This document shows, piece by piece, positions 1-9,646 of a stretch of DNA of 64,000 nt. The first letter of the stretch is position 1. The number at the start of each line of letters is the position of its first letter. Both the position numbers and the translations under genes were made by a program. The DNA comes from Conoideocrella luteorostrata (taxonomy: Eukaryota > Ascomycota > Sordariomycetes > Hypocreales > Clavicipitaceae): positions 53,538 to 117,537 of the forward strand of contig JASWJB010000119.1 of assembly GCA_032433595.1 (NCBI GenBank), in the 5' to 3' direction. Below the pieces are notes generated by a model. The model was not told where the DNA came from. It did no database searches and saw nothing but the letters and a program-made list of their open reading frames with translations.

Positions 1-1352
1 CTCTTCTGCTGCAACATGGAAAAATACTTAGCACTAGCTCCAAACTGGTTCACACCCAACTCATCAATAATCTTCGGCATAGCGAGGTCATCGTGTACGG
101 ACTCTCCATTCTCAATATGATAGAATGGCGATCCGTTATAAAGAACGATGGTGGCACCAGATGCCAGGCCGGACACAAACCAATGCCACATCATCCACAT
201 ACACGTAGTGATGTATAAAAGCCGATCACCTGGCCGAATGTCGCTCTGCAAAATGTGCTCTTTCTTGTGTTGGAGAAGAGTGCCGATTGCGCCGTGGACA
301 ATGCACTTCGGCGCGCCTGTTGTTCCGGAGCTGTAGAGAATAAAGACTGGATGCTCAGCTGGCATTTGAACGAATTCGAGTTGAGCGGACGTATCCCCAC
401 TGGAAATAAACTGTTGAAATGGCAGCAAATCCGTGCTTAAACTGGCGCAGTCAATGGTCTCGGCAGACGACAATGAAGTCGGAAAAATGACAGCACATCG
501 CAGCGTAGGAAGAGCTGCCAGAATCTCAGGCATTTTGGGCATAACCTCGTGAGTCTTTCCGTTATAACTGACGCCATTATCGGTGAACAGGAGGAGCGGC
601 TCGATCTGCACAAGCCGATCGAGAGTCGCCGTGACTCCAGTGTCAGGGCTGACGGCCGTCCAAATGCCTCCCAGCGAAACGGTAGCCAACATAGCTACCA
701 AAGCATTGCTATGGTTCGCAACGTATCCCGCCACTCGGTCACCAGGCATCAGACCCAGAGCCCTCATACTAGCCTGGCACTGTCGCACTCGTTCCCGCAA
801 CTCTCCCCAAGTGACCGTCTCTCTATCTGTCTCTGTTACTCCAATAACAGCAATGTCGTGCTCCGATACCGTTTGAACGGGAAACAAGAGATTCTCTGCA
901 AAGTTCAGCTTTGCGCCGTTGAACCAGCTCGGACGGGGCCACATTCTCGAAGAGTCATCAATGACTTCTCTATACGGTTTTGAGTGTCGAATGCCGCAAT
1001 ATTCCCATACCTCTGCCCAGAAAGCGGCAGTGCTTTCTATACTCCATTTATGCAGTTCCTTGTAGTTTCTTGCGTTCACATTCCATTTCAGATTGATTTG
1101 TTGTAGAAACGTCCACATCTGGCTGTCTTGTGGGGAGGGGTGGCGCCAGAGCAGTTCATCTTCTGGCTCGTTAGAAATACTGTTGAGTTCGCCTTCAGAA
1201 GATGTAGTCGAATAAGCGATGCTCTTTTGTTTCAATATAGATTTTTTACCAAAATGAACGTAACTTTGGATTCGTTTGAGGATCTGACTCATTATGTTCC
1301 GCATTGGCGTTCCGGTCCTACGCGCACTTGCGGGCGCTTCGTAGGTTGCCAT
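1..1352 (-). CDS. acetoacetyl-CoA synthetase (acetoacetate-CoA ligase), 3' part outside window
   Basis: An adenylate-forming enzyme that activates acetoacetate to acetoacetyl-CoA in the cytosol, feeding sterol and fatty-acid synthesis or leucine and ketone-body use. One reading frame stays open from an ATG at 1352 to the window edge (450 codons, C-terminus missing). About 65 residues of unconserved leader precede the AACS-type N-terminal block (LLWRHPSPQDSQMW). Further on come an 'FNGAKLNFAENLL' block, the AMP-binding signature 'LYSSGTTGAPKCIVHGA' and the family-typical 'MWMMWHWFVSGLASGA' stretch. These separate it from acetyl-CoA synthetases. An internal Met 17 codons in could also be the start. 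The next gene downstream on the same strand is cut off; the regulator at 2.1-4.2 kb points the same way. Family call is confident; exact start is not. Confidence 0.9.
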   Translation of the reverse strand, partial: MATYEAPASARRTGTPMRNIMSQILKRIQSYVHFGKKSILKQKSIAYSTTSSEGELNSISNEPEDELLWRHPSPQDSQMWTFLQQINLKWNVNARNYKELHKWSIESTAAFWAEVWEYCGIRHSKPYREVIDDSSRMWPRPSWFNGAKLNFAENLLFPVQTVSEHDIAVIGVTETDRETVTWGELRERVRQCQASMRALGLMPGDRVAGYVANHSNALVAMLATVSLGGIWTAVSPDTGVTATLDRLVQIEPLLLFTDNGVSYNGKTHEVMPKMPEILAALPTLRCAVIFPTSLSSAETIDCASLSTDLLPFQQFISSGDTSAQLEFVQMPAEHPVFILYSSGTTGAPKCIVHGAIGTLLQHKKEHILQSDIRPGDRLLYITTCMWMMWHWFVSGLASGATIVLYNGSPFYHIENGESVHDDLAMPKIIDELGVNQFGASAKYFSMLQQK

Positions 1353-2108
1353 GATGTTTTGGGCAATGCCGTTTCTATCTTCCTAGTGCGGTATTTAACT
1401 CTTGGAGCTGTGTATTCTAATTCTGCGAAGAAAATATCTTGGGGAGGCTCGAGGACTGTAGGTACTTCCAGTATCTCTATGAAGGCCGCTATAAAGCAGC
1501 ATATGAGCCGGCATGTAAGTCCGCCTAAAAGAGAAGATATCACTTCGCTGGCAAATTGAGCCATTTTTGGGCCACGCCCAATTAATTCAAAATATTTTGA
1601 ACTGCTCCGCAATGTAAAAGCCGGCGGCGCGGAATCACGGCTTAGACGGCAAATCCTGGGCGGCAGCTGAAGCTCATGATACCCAAAACCCGATCAGGCA
1701 GAAAAAGCTAAACTCCGATTCAACTGACAGCCATACCGTCTTTCGTTCCCGGCCCTTCTTTCAAATTGCTGGCTAAGATTTGTTTTTGGTTGTTGTTCGG
1801 ATGTTTCCGCTTATTTTTGTTTTGTTTAAAAAAAAACTCTGCACGTTATTTGCTGGGTTACAGTCCTATGCTTGTATGTGCAGACACATGAGAATTTCAG
1901 CTTCATCTTTACAACATGTGGGGTATCGCCCCGGGTTATGAAGGCTTTCAGCATTTTGCTCTCTTATTTTGACAAGCCTCAAGATAAGCTAGGACCCAAA
2001 TGTGAGTTACATGACGAGCATCGCAGATCACATCTCTTCCTTAGAACGCGAATATTTAGTAATTATAAGTGATGTTGGATTCAAAGACGAGTCAAATTTG
2101 CTTAGCTA
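1353..2108. other. intergenic, promoter side of the AACS gene
   Basis: 756 bp between the start of the acetoacetyl-CoA synthetase gene and the stop of the Zn2Cys6 regulator gene. A minus-strand frame overlapping its left end encodes a hydrophobic stretch but is not in frame with the ligase. I see no gene here. Confidence 0.6.
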
Positions 2109-4238
2109 TCAATCACCATCATTTACGTCCCGATACAGTTGATCCCAAAACATCCATTCGGATGGATTTAGACCAAAGTTGATGTCCATAGTGAGACTGG
2201 ACTCATCCATATTGCTGAAGGGCTCATCAATGGGAAGCATACGTTCAGTTACATCTTCACTGCTCCCCATTTCGTTAAGAGCTTCTTGTTGTGCAGTCAC
2301 CTTAGGCATACGTCGATTTCGAATCGCAGTAATGAAAGAGGGTTCCGGTGCCAGCTGTCTCGGCGGGCTGTTGAACCAGGCTTTCAATGTGACATCACAA
2401 ATTACAGCATGCAGAGCCCGTCTTCTCTCCACAAGCTCCTCGTGGTTTGAGAACACTTCAGCGACCATGTTCCAGGCCGCTTCCAGATCTGCACCGGCAT
2501 AGAAGCCTACTTTAGATAGACTGAATAAGACGCAAAGCAACGCATCCCACAAGAAGAAGCTCCTTATTGACCATTGGAATTTCCTCAGTGATGGATTTCT
2601 GTATATGGTGTTGTCTGTGTCGAGTATTTTTTTCGCAAGAGCACAAAGATCCTTTCGATTGTAATCATCAATACGGTGCTCCATCAAGGGCGGCATACGG
2701 TTTCGTAAACGAACAACATTTGCTGCTGATCGCACAACTCCAAGAGTGAAAAGGTGCAACGGGTTGAGAATATCACAGTATCGTAAGTAGTTAGCTTCGA
2801 TGCGTCCCTCCACTTCATCAATCATCTTATCAATCTCCTCTGTATTCTTGAAACTGGCTGAGGCACCCTTCAATTTTACACCGGTTCGATTGTAGAACGT
2901 AGAAAGCTCTATCTTTGTCAAACAGAATATCATTTCCGTGGCGCCATTCTTCTCACAAGGCTCCTCCGTCATGCCCGGGTAAATCTGATCGTCATTAATA
3001 TTGAGGGGTGGCTTTGTATCCCAGCTGTCCGGTGATATCATGATGCCGGTTCCGGAGACCTGACCAGCGTAGGAATCCAGAGGAAGCAGTTGCCAAAACA
3101 CACGTCTACGCATTTGTACCTCAAATGGAGGGAGTCCGAGGTTTTCGCCATCATGATGTAGTCCCATGCGTTGCGCAAGCCGTATTGCGATTCCCGTCAA
3201 GCTCCAGAATGTGTCTGGGTCGATTTGACTGCGTACCGCTATAAGAAAGAGAACGTATGCCTGCAGGACACGCATTGAAGTTGTTTTTAGCCACGACACA
3301 TTAACCAGAGCTTGGAGAAAGGCGCCTGAATACTTTGCCATTAACTTCCGCCTTGAATTCTGAAGCATGCGCAAACAGTCGGCATCCGACATAGAAAACA
3401 CTGCAAAATAATAAATGCTGAATAGTAGGCATTCGTCTCCTTTTGCAGCCTTGGGCGGCTGTTTGGAGACTTTGTCAACCATGTGGACTATGGTTGGCAT
3501 ATGTAATACTTTGCACAGCGGTTCAACGTTCTCGATGTAGGTAGCCCATAGCTTCGATGCTTCATCGTGGCTTGGGTGAACATCAGTCAAGTTTTGATGC
3601 GATCCAAGCATTGTCAAATTGACCGCTCCACCCACCAAAAGCCCAAGTGCTGATGATGTACTCTGCTCTTTTGGTGGTGTCTCATGAGCAATATTATCTA
3701 CATCTTGGTCTGACTCGGACAGTTCACATAAGTCACCTTCCCCAGCTGGGAGTAGAAGAATATTGTCGATATACCGCGACTTGCCATCACCAGAGACAAG
3801 TTTACCAGCTTTGGTTGGGCCGTAAAGGGTAGAAGACGGTGTCGAATCTTTTGTATCATTCTGTATCTCGGCACCATTGCCAGGGGGAGACAATTCACGC
3901 GCTGTTGAAAGAAGACCATTACTTCGTAGGATGTGCTCATACCGAGCTAAGCGTTCATGCAGATCCTCAATACATTTCTTCTTACGTTTACGCGGAAGCG
4001 GGGCTTGATACAAGCATTCAAGTCTCCCTTTGCGACAGCCGGAGCAGATCGGTAAGGCTCTGTCGCATTTGACTTTCTTCCGCACGCAGGATTGGCAATT
4101 AAAGCGCGTGGTAGCAGAATCAGGCGTGGACGTATTGTTGCTCTGGGCATTCGGTGTCCTTCCGGCTGTTGCAGGGGCGATAGAGACGAGATGCGCCATG
4201 GTGCCTCCGGACGAATATGACAGACTCTTGTCCGCCAT
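2109..4238 (-). CDS. Zn2Cys6 transcription factor with fungal-specific TF domain (709 aa)
   Basis: A nuclear, sequence-specific regulator. The binuclear zinc cluster has cysteines at residues 48, 51, 58, 65, 68 and 75 (CX2CX6CX6CX2CX6C). A basic run (RKRKKK) and a short helix that could dimerise follow (about 82-110). The middle-homology fungal_trans region occupies roughly 225-480 and contains the usual blocks 'LWATYIENVEPLCKVLHMP' and 'GIAIRLAQRMGLHHDG'. The gene is a single exon, and length is normal for the class. An alternative start is Met14. It lies between the AACS gene and a gene-poor stretch holding an NLR relic, so its target is not evident from context. Family certain, target unknown. 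Confidence 0.9.
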   Translation of the reverse strand: MADKSLSYSSGGTMAHLVSIAPATAGRTPNAQSNNTSTPDSATTRFNCQSCVRKKVKCDRALPICSGCRKGRLECLYQAPLPRKRKKKCIEDLHERLARYEHILRSNGLLSTARELSPPGNGAEIQNDTKDSTPSSTLYGPTKAGKLVSGDGKSRYIDNILLLPAGEGDLCELSESDQDVDNIAHETPPKEQSTSSALGLLVGGAVNLTMLGSHQNLTDVHPSHDEASKLWATYIENVEPLCKVLHMPTIVHMVDKVSKQPPKAAKGDECLLFSIYYFAVFSMSDADCLRMLQNSRRKLMAKYSGAFLQALVNVSWLKTTSMRVLQAYVLFLIAVRSQIDPDTFWSLTGIAIRLAQRMGLHHDGENLGLPPFEVQMRRRVFWQLLPLDSYAGQVSGTGIMISPDSWDTKPPLNINDDQIYPGMTEEPCEKNGATEMIFCLTKIELSTFYNRTGVKLKGASASFKNTEEIDKMIDEVEGRIEANYLRYCDILNPLHLFTLGVVRSAANVVRLRNRMPPLMEHRIDDYNRKDLCALAKKILDTDNTIYRNPSLRKFQWSIRSFFLWDALLCVLFSLSKVGFYAGADLEAAWNMVAEVFSNHEELVERRRALHAVICDVTLKAWFNSPPRQLAPEPSFITAIRNRRMPKVTAQQEALNEMGSSEDVTERMLPIDEPFSNMDESSLTMDINFGLNPSEWMFWDQLYRDVNDGD

Positions 4239-5256
4239 TCCGCATGCGTTGGGGCATTGCCTTCAAATCTACTAGAGATTGCAGCTAGACTGAGACATTA
4301 GTGAGGAACGGCTGAACCACAACCAAGATGCGGGATTGTGGATTTGTCGTCGGTTTTTGAGCCTGCACGGGGTACGAAGTACTCGTTCTCCACCCTACCG
4401 GCCAGTGCCTACTGCCCACTGCCCACTGCCCACCTCGAGCAAGGTGACGTCGCCAATCAACTGGGTCTCGACGTTTTGGCGGTCTTATCACGTTCCATCT
4501 TGCAAAATCGCACAACAGTCAACCAAACGGGACAGTGAAATTTTCTCACTGACTATCCAATGCAATTAATGAGCCTACGACACCTCGCATTAAGTCTGAC
4601 GTCCCGTTATTCCGGAGACTTTAGTACACATAGGGGATAGCTTTGGACCTCATACAGCATGACGCACATTGATCTCCTTGATTTCTGCGACAAAGCCCTT
4701 TTTAATAAAGAATAATGATCCGCCAATCCAAGTCAATAGTTTTTGTCACAGGGAATAGGCTTATAATCGGCACGACACGATAGTGATGAGGATCCAAATA
4801 CCATAATTGCGGCGTGAATGCAATCCACATCGATGCTCTATTAGCCTTGTATTCATGAACCAGGCATTGCTATATGTATATCTTGGTCCTGTGAATGTAT
4901 ATTTCTCGCATTTATGGCCTTAAATGTAACATCATCTCAACTAAGAGCCGTATCGTTTTGTCGTGAAGAGAACCTGCACAGGTGCCAAGTTATCTCTCTC
5001 CAATTGCATATCAGCCCCATGTCCAGGATATAGCAACTCTGTCTTCCACCAGCTACTATTTTTGGGATCATTACAATATCGTGTGAAATTCATTATCATA
5101 ATGTGAGTCGAAGTGCCTGTTTAGATATAAACACTCGCCTTTCCTTTGAGAAAACTGGGCTGTCGGTCGCCGTTCAACATTTATGGTAGCAATTTACACT
5201 CTGTAAGGTTGGACTTGGTAACAGAATAATGTCTCATATCTGATATCTTATGACGT
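4239..5256. other. intergenic, promoter of the regulator gene
   Basis: About 1 kb with no gene. It contains a short tandem repeat, three copies of CTGCCCA at 4412-4432, about 175 bp upstream of the regulator's start. Confidence 0.5.
4412..4432. repeat. CTGCCCA tandem repeat, 3 copies
   Basis: Three perfect heptamer copies upstream of the Zn2Cys6 regulator. Looks like a simple repeat; no function inferred. Confidence 0.8.
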
Positions 5257-5775
5257 TTATAGTAGGTGGCCTGTCCTTACAAGAGCGGGACTGCATGGGC
5301 TCACAATTTGGGTTCCTCGGAAGTTCGTCTCAGTCAAGCATACCCATTGGATAAGTTTAAAAGAATTCAAGTCCATGTTCAAGATGATCTCGCAATATAA
5401 TGCGTCGAGGTCTGGTGGAACCGAATTAATGACAGCCTCCATTTGCTTCAAGTCTACATGTTCAAGATTGGGATGTAGAAGTCGCCTCACTACTAACCAC
5501 GCCCATAGGAAAATACCCTTGGCGCATATCATGATCAAGTCTAGAATCATGGATAGGATACGTCTCCTAGTAGAAGAAGAGAACTTGTCTCGAACAAAAG
5601 CCGATTTATCCTCGTTATTTTCATCCTCTACACATATTTCAAGCACGCCATCCGAGGCTAAAATCGGGTAGTGACGACATGAGAAGCAGATACGAAACTC
5701 TTTCAACCCTGTAGATGGCAGCCTCTTCAGCAATAAGCGGAACTGCAAAAGCACATATGTTGTTGGATTTGCCCG
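5257..5775 (-). pseudogene. relic of a NACHT/NLR-type STAND protein
   Basis: A minus-strand frame without an ATG, closed upstream by a TAG at 5776-5778, encodes the part of a fungal NLR just after the nucleotide-binding core. Recognisable blocks are 'FRICFSCRHYPILASDG', 'LEICVEDENN', 'IFLWAWLVVRRLL' and 'VINSVPPDLDALYCEIILNM' followed by 'LIQWVCLTE'. Fungal NACHT proteins run past this point into WD40, ankyrin or TPR repeats, which are missing here. The P-loop and N-terminal domain are also not found. A second frame just upstream (about 5757-5870) reads open with plausible coding sequence, which suggests a frameshift. The fragment lies 2 kb from the SesA/HET pair, so it may be the remains of their receptor, which is inference. 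Confidence 0.65.
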
Positions 5776-7760
5776 CTAGGGAGAAAGAAGTCTCGCTTGA
5801 TGTCGTCGTACAGTACTAGCTGAGGAGGATGACCGTCTGTGCAGGTGAAACAGACGCGAGGATATACTGAACCCGTCAATGCGCATCATTTGTTAGGATG
5901 TCCGAGCCACGTCAGTCTCGATAAACGGTGTCAACAATTTGAACCAATCAGCCACCATTGGTACGCAGAACAGGTCCTACAGAGTGGCCTTCAGCTCTGC
6001 CAATGGGAGTGAATAGCCAAACGTCAGCCATCAATGCCATAAGCATCAGACCAATGTGCCTCCGAAGGGTCGATGCTGCAGTGCGGGAGGCCGTCACAGG
6101 TCATCTCCAAAGGTTAGGCGTTCTTATCATTCACGGGCTCCTTCCGAGCATCTTGCTTCTTCTTACCCTCGCTAAATCTACTACGCACTGAGTGTATTAG
6201 TCCTCAGATGTGATACCCGACTGCTAGGTACAAAACAAGAAATGCTGATAAGCCTCGCAGTCCTTATGAACATTGAAATATACAAATTAGACCTCACATG
6301 CCGCACAAGAATAGGCATACGCCGTCAGAACACATTTGGAGCACGATGGAGGCACTCCCTTGTCAAACTGCTCGTATCCAATTTGGCAGAGGAGCTCTTG
6401 CTGGGGGCCTTGCTTTACATGTCCTATAAAGTTGAACGGTTTAGCTGTTACCGATGTGGTAATGCAAAGATGTGTAGTTCAGACGGGTTTATAAAGCGTT
6501 TTGTTTTCTCAAAGCTGAAGTCATACACAAACATATAGAATATGGGTGATGCTTGTGGCCAAAATCAACAGTTTAGGACAAATAAATCGCGAGAAAGTAT
6601 CCCCACCGCCATGCCGGCGGTCAAAGGTTAGACAATGAACTGATGAGCAATATACTACACCTAAAAACGAAGAGTAAAGCTCATACTCCGTACAAGGTAG
6701 CGGAATGGCTCTTGGATGGCTTGACGTCAGTTCTTGCGTTTTCAAGTTTGACGCAAGGATAGCATATGAGTTAGGCTCACACACGTTGATTGCTGCCTAA
6801 ATATGTCTTTCCTGTGCATATGTGGCTGATATTCCTGAAGCCGGTGTGGCACGCCTTCTCTTCTTCCGCAGCCAAGGAAATGATACCTCCCCATGACTAC
6901 TCCACCTGCGTGCGTCTAGTGGGATACACAAAAGACTAGGAACCTCCGACCGGTGGTGAGAAATTCTTCAGCTCTGACGCAGCCATAATGTTATTGTCTT
7001 TCGGATTGGTGGAACAGGAAAAACTCGGGTGAAGATGAAAATGGTGAGGCGGCACTTTGAGGCACACGCTATTGTTGGATAGACAGACAAGATCAGCACA
7101 CAGCAGAGTTTCGCCGATCTCAAAGTCACGAAGAATGTGTTACCTCAATGAGTATTTCGAAGGATATACCATCTAGTTAGTAATGGATCAAAATGTCCCA
7201 TGTGGCTCGTCTTCTGGTTGCAGACTCTCTGTTTTATGTTCATTGTCAATAGTAGACGTATCGACTCAAGCCAGAGATCTTAGCTCCAAACCGCACTCAC
7301 TTCGTAGCATTAGTCTGGTTGGCGCGAAGTCACGGAGTGGATCAGTGAGTCAATCGATTTAGAATAATGACGAATCATAGTGCCTCCAAAGCCTACTTGA
7401 GGCTGCCAACGTGCAGCTGGCATTACTGGTAGCGGATTAGGGGGTCCATACGGGCTGAGATCGTCTAATTGTGCGGGAGCTGATCAATATCCAGACAGCC
7501 CTGTCAATTCGCTGATATGTAGAGAATAAAAAGCTAAACAATATTCGTTTTTGTGCTTTTCGAATGCTCTGTTGTTCCCCTCATCCATTCAATTGGATCC
7601 GAATCTTTAACGCGCCTCAATATTGGTAGCCAAGTATTAACGACTGAACAATCATCTCAGACGTTTGCAGCATCAAAGCGTATGCAGGACTAGGATCCCG
7701 ACTTTTGCCTTATTTTTTATACTTCATTTCATATTAGCACCAAGCAATCCTTGTCCAGCA
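5776..7760. other. gene-poor stretch upstream of the SesA-domain gene
   Basis: About 2 kb with only short frames. If the NLR relic was once complete, its N-terminus would have lain here, but I find no Walker A or sigma-motif remnant. One TACTCCGTAC motif occurs at 6684-6693. The last ~200 bp should contain the promoter of the SesA-domain gene. Confidence 0.5.
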
Positions 7761-8384
7761 ATGTCAATCTCCGTCACCGACTTGATATCGAAGGCTATTG
7801 ACAATCTCGGGTCCGGTATTCGGAACTATGACGCTGTTCGAGATGACAAAAGTCTCCTGCACACTTTCCATGCAGCAGGCCGAGAGCTGCACACTATTAC
7901 GGAGACCCTCCAAACTGTCAGGACTCATCTAAATGGACGCCATTTGGCCAGAAATCCCCAAAACCATTTAGGCTTGCTGGAGGCATGCAATGCTAAAGCG
8001 AAGTTGTCCACGAGTATATTCAGGGCCGTTGCTAAAGCACCCAAGGCTGCGAAGTTCAGCCACTACAAAGCAGCAGTGAAAGACATGGGCAAGGGAAAGA
8101 CCGTGGAGGTGTTAGTTATGGAGATGATGGAAGACCTGTGTGCCTGTGCTGATAACTTGGCAATTCAAGATCAAGTCAAGGTATTGCGAGAAGCGATTAA
8201 GAAGTTGCGTGAGATGGAATCGTCCCTACCAACGGAGCCACGCCATACTTTTACTCACCATGGCTCTGGCGACCAGTACAACACCACTGGTGGTATTCAG
8301 AATATCAGCCGTGGAGATGGCAACCACTTTCCTGGGGCTAATTTCTCAGGGTCTGTGAATTTTGGTCCCCCCACATCACATTAG
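7761..8384 (+). CDS. SesA-domain protein with C-terminal sigma-type amyloid motif (207 aa)
   Basis: A small helical cytoplasmic protein of the fungal allorecognition / programmed-cell-death class. The first ATG of the frame is at 7761. Residues ~5-160 resemble the SesA domain otherwise found at the N-terminus of fungal NACHT and STAND proteins, with an amphipathic opening 'DLISKAIDNLGSGIRNYDAV' and several charged helices. After a short linker ('LPTEPRHTFTHHGSG') the last ~35 residues are Gly/Asn-rich with 'GGIQNISRGDGNHFPGA', a sigma-type amyloid signalling motif. The HET-domain gene lying convergently 330 bp away ends in the same motif. Known relatives are SesA of Nectria haematococca and NLRs carrying the motif at their N-terminus. 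The likely role is seed or adaptor in an amyloid signalosome; this is inferred from family knowledge. Confidence 0.82.
   Translation: MSISVTDLISKAIDNLGSGIRNYDAVRDDKSLLHTFHAAGRELHTITETLQTVRTHLNGRHLARNPQNHLGLLEACNAKAKLSTSIFRAVAKAPKAAKFSHYKAAVKDMGKGKTVEVLVMEMMEDLCACADNLAIQDQVKVLREAIKKLREMESSLPTEPRHTFTHHGSGDQYNTTGGIQNISRGDGNHFPGANFSGSVNFGPPTSH
8271..8366 (+). other. sigma-type amyloid signalling motif (SesA protein, residues 171-202)
   Basis: A 32-residue Gly/Asn-rich segment at the extreme C-terminus, containing 'GGIQNIS', 'GNHFPGA' and 'GSVNFG'. It matches the end of the convergent HET protein at 19 of 32 positions. Such motifs in fungal NLR clusters form amyloid folds and pass a signal by templating. 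Confidence 0.75.
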
Positions 8385-8713
8385 TAGGCCTCACAGCATT
8401 AAAACCCCCAAAAAAATATTGCGGCTCAAATCATCAAGGTATATCTATGAGCCGGAAGATCAAGCTCTTTGAGGGGATGCCACTCGTTCCAGCCGTGTTT
8501 TAGCGCTTGAGCCATGGAAGCAGGTGTTGCTCTTCACTTAAAACTAGGGCTCGAGAGCAAGCAGTCAACTGTGAAAGGATTAAGGAGACCAAGTATAGCG
8601 TATGTAGCCTGACTAAACCGGTCCAAATTTTGATGTATCTAAGTTGTCCTTCGCTTATTCGACAAAATTCAAATCTATTCACTGTCTGAATATCTGGCAA
8701 ATGCTATTGAGAG
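8385..8713. other. short convergent intergenic region
   Basis: 329 bp between the stop codons of the SesA-domain and HET-domain genes; it must hold both 3' ends. No gene seen. Confidence 0.7.
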
Positions 8714-9646
8714 TCATCCAAGGTACACAGGCCCGGTGAGACTTGCACCAGGAAATTGGTTACCGTTGCCCGTACTGATGTTCTGAATACCGCCAAGGGC
8801 GTTAAACTGCTGGAAATCGTTGTAGATATTTGGCGAGCGATTGTATCTGCTGAAGCACCCGGTTTTCATGGAGCGCTTTGGGGTTAAAGTAGATTGCTCA
8901 TCGATTATGGACTGTTCAATCTCTTTAAAGAGCCGAGCAAATGCCTTTTTCTGACCCTCTCCATATAAAAGCGGCATATGTATGTCAAAGATGCCTAGCA
9001 AGGAGTATGCTGTGTCCTCTTCGCGCTTCGCCATGCGTCCATCTGCCCATGACAGTCGTTCATCAACATTGAATTCAGATAATGGCCATCCTTGAAGGGC
9101 CTGTATAGAAATCCCAGTTATTTCACGAATTGCTTGCCCCAAAGCAGTTTTATCTCCCAGTCGCTCGCCCTCCACGGAAAAGAATTCAACAAGCATTGGC
9201 GCAACAAGTTCTTGGAGTGTCCAGCTCCGAGTAAACCATCTGCTGTGTTGTATAGTTCGCGTCGACATCTGTTGAGAAGGCCGGCCGTTTCCGGTAGAGC
9301 TAGCAATAGACACATCGGATAGATATACGTAACATCTTGCCGCATTACGATACCAGCGAAACATGGAGTTAATGGCTTCTGAAAGCTCCGCGCTGCTAGA
9401 TTTGTCAATGCAGCAAGTATCCACCCAGAAGAATTGCAAGCCATCCTCCACGGCTTGCTTTCCGCAGAAAAGGATCTTGCCATAACCGGGTTTGTCTTCT
9501 CCTGAGCCGCTCACCAGGTCTTGGAATGTGACCTCCTCCGCATCCTTTCCCCAGGTATGCGAAAGTATTGCATAGCTAGGAACGTCCTTGTCGACAAATT
9601 CAACTAAGCTGAACTTGTCGTTGGCTTCGGCCTTCAAAAGCCGCAT
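8714..9646 (-). CDS. HET-domain protein with C-terminal sigma-type amyloid motif (310 aa)
   Basis: A heterokaryon-incompatibility (HET, PF06985-type) death effector; the HET domain is distantly TIR-like. The first ATG is at 9646, giving the common HET opening 'MRLLKAE'. Diagnostic blocks follow in order: 'YAILSHTWG', 'FFWVDTCCIDK', 'WFTRSWTLQELVAP', and 'REEDTAYSLLGIFDIHMPLLYGEG'. The domain fills residues ~1-255. A short linker leads to the last 32 residues, Gly/Asn-rich with 'GGIQNISTGNGNQFPGA', nearly the same as the end of the SesA protein. HET genes often have long variable C-termini; here there is only a linker and the motif, the layout expected of an effector fired by amyloid templating. 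Transcribed convergently with the SesA gene, single exon. Confidence 0.88.
   Translation of the reverse strand: MRLLKAEANDKFSLVEFVDKDVPSYAILSHTWGKDAEEVTFQDLVSGSGEDKPGYGKILFCGKQAVEDGLQFFWVDTCCIDKSSSAELSEAINSMFRWYRNAARCYVYLSDVSIASSTGNGRPSQQMSTRTIQHSRWFTRSWTLQELVAPMLVEFFSVEGERLGDKTALGQAIREITGISIQALQGWPLSEFNVDERLSWADGRMAKREEDTAYSLLGIFDIHMPLLYGEGQKKAFARLFKEIEQSIIDEQSTLTPKRSMKTGCFSRYNRSPNIYNDFQQFNALGGIQNISTGNGNQFPGASLTGPVYLG
8717..8812 (-). other. sigma-type amyloid signalling motif (HET protein, residues 279-310)
   Basis: The last 32 codons before the stop of the HET gene. They contain 'GGIQNIS', 'GNQFPGA' and end in 'GPVYLG'. The DNA over GGIQNIS differs from the SesA copy at only two third-codon positions in 20 bases, and the two copies lie as an inverted pair 350 bp apart. 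Confidence 0.75.

Noticed and set aside
549..983. 144-codon plus-strand frame
   Set aside because: Antisense to the acetoacetyl-CoA synthetase coding region.
1292..1612. 106-codon minus-strand frame overlapping the start of the AACS gene
   Set aside because: Hydrophobic, not in frame with the ligase, and acetoacetyl-CoA synthetases have no such N-terminal extension. I could not find splice sites that would join it sensibly.
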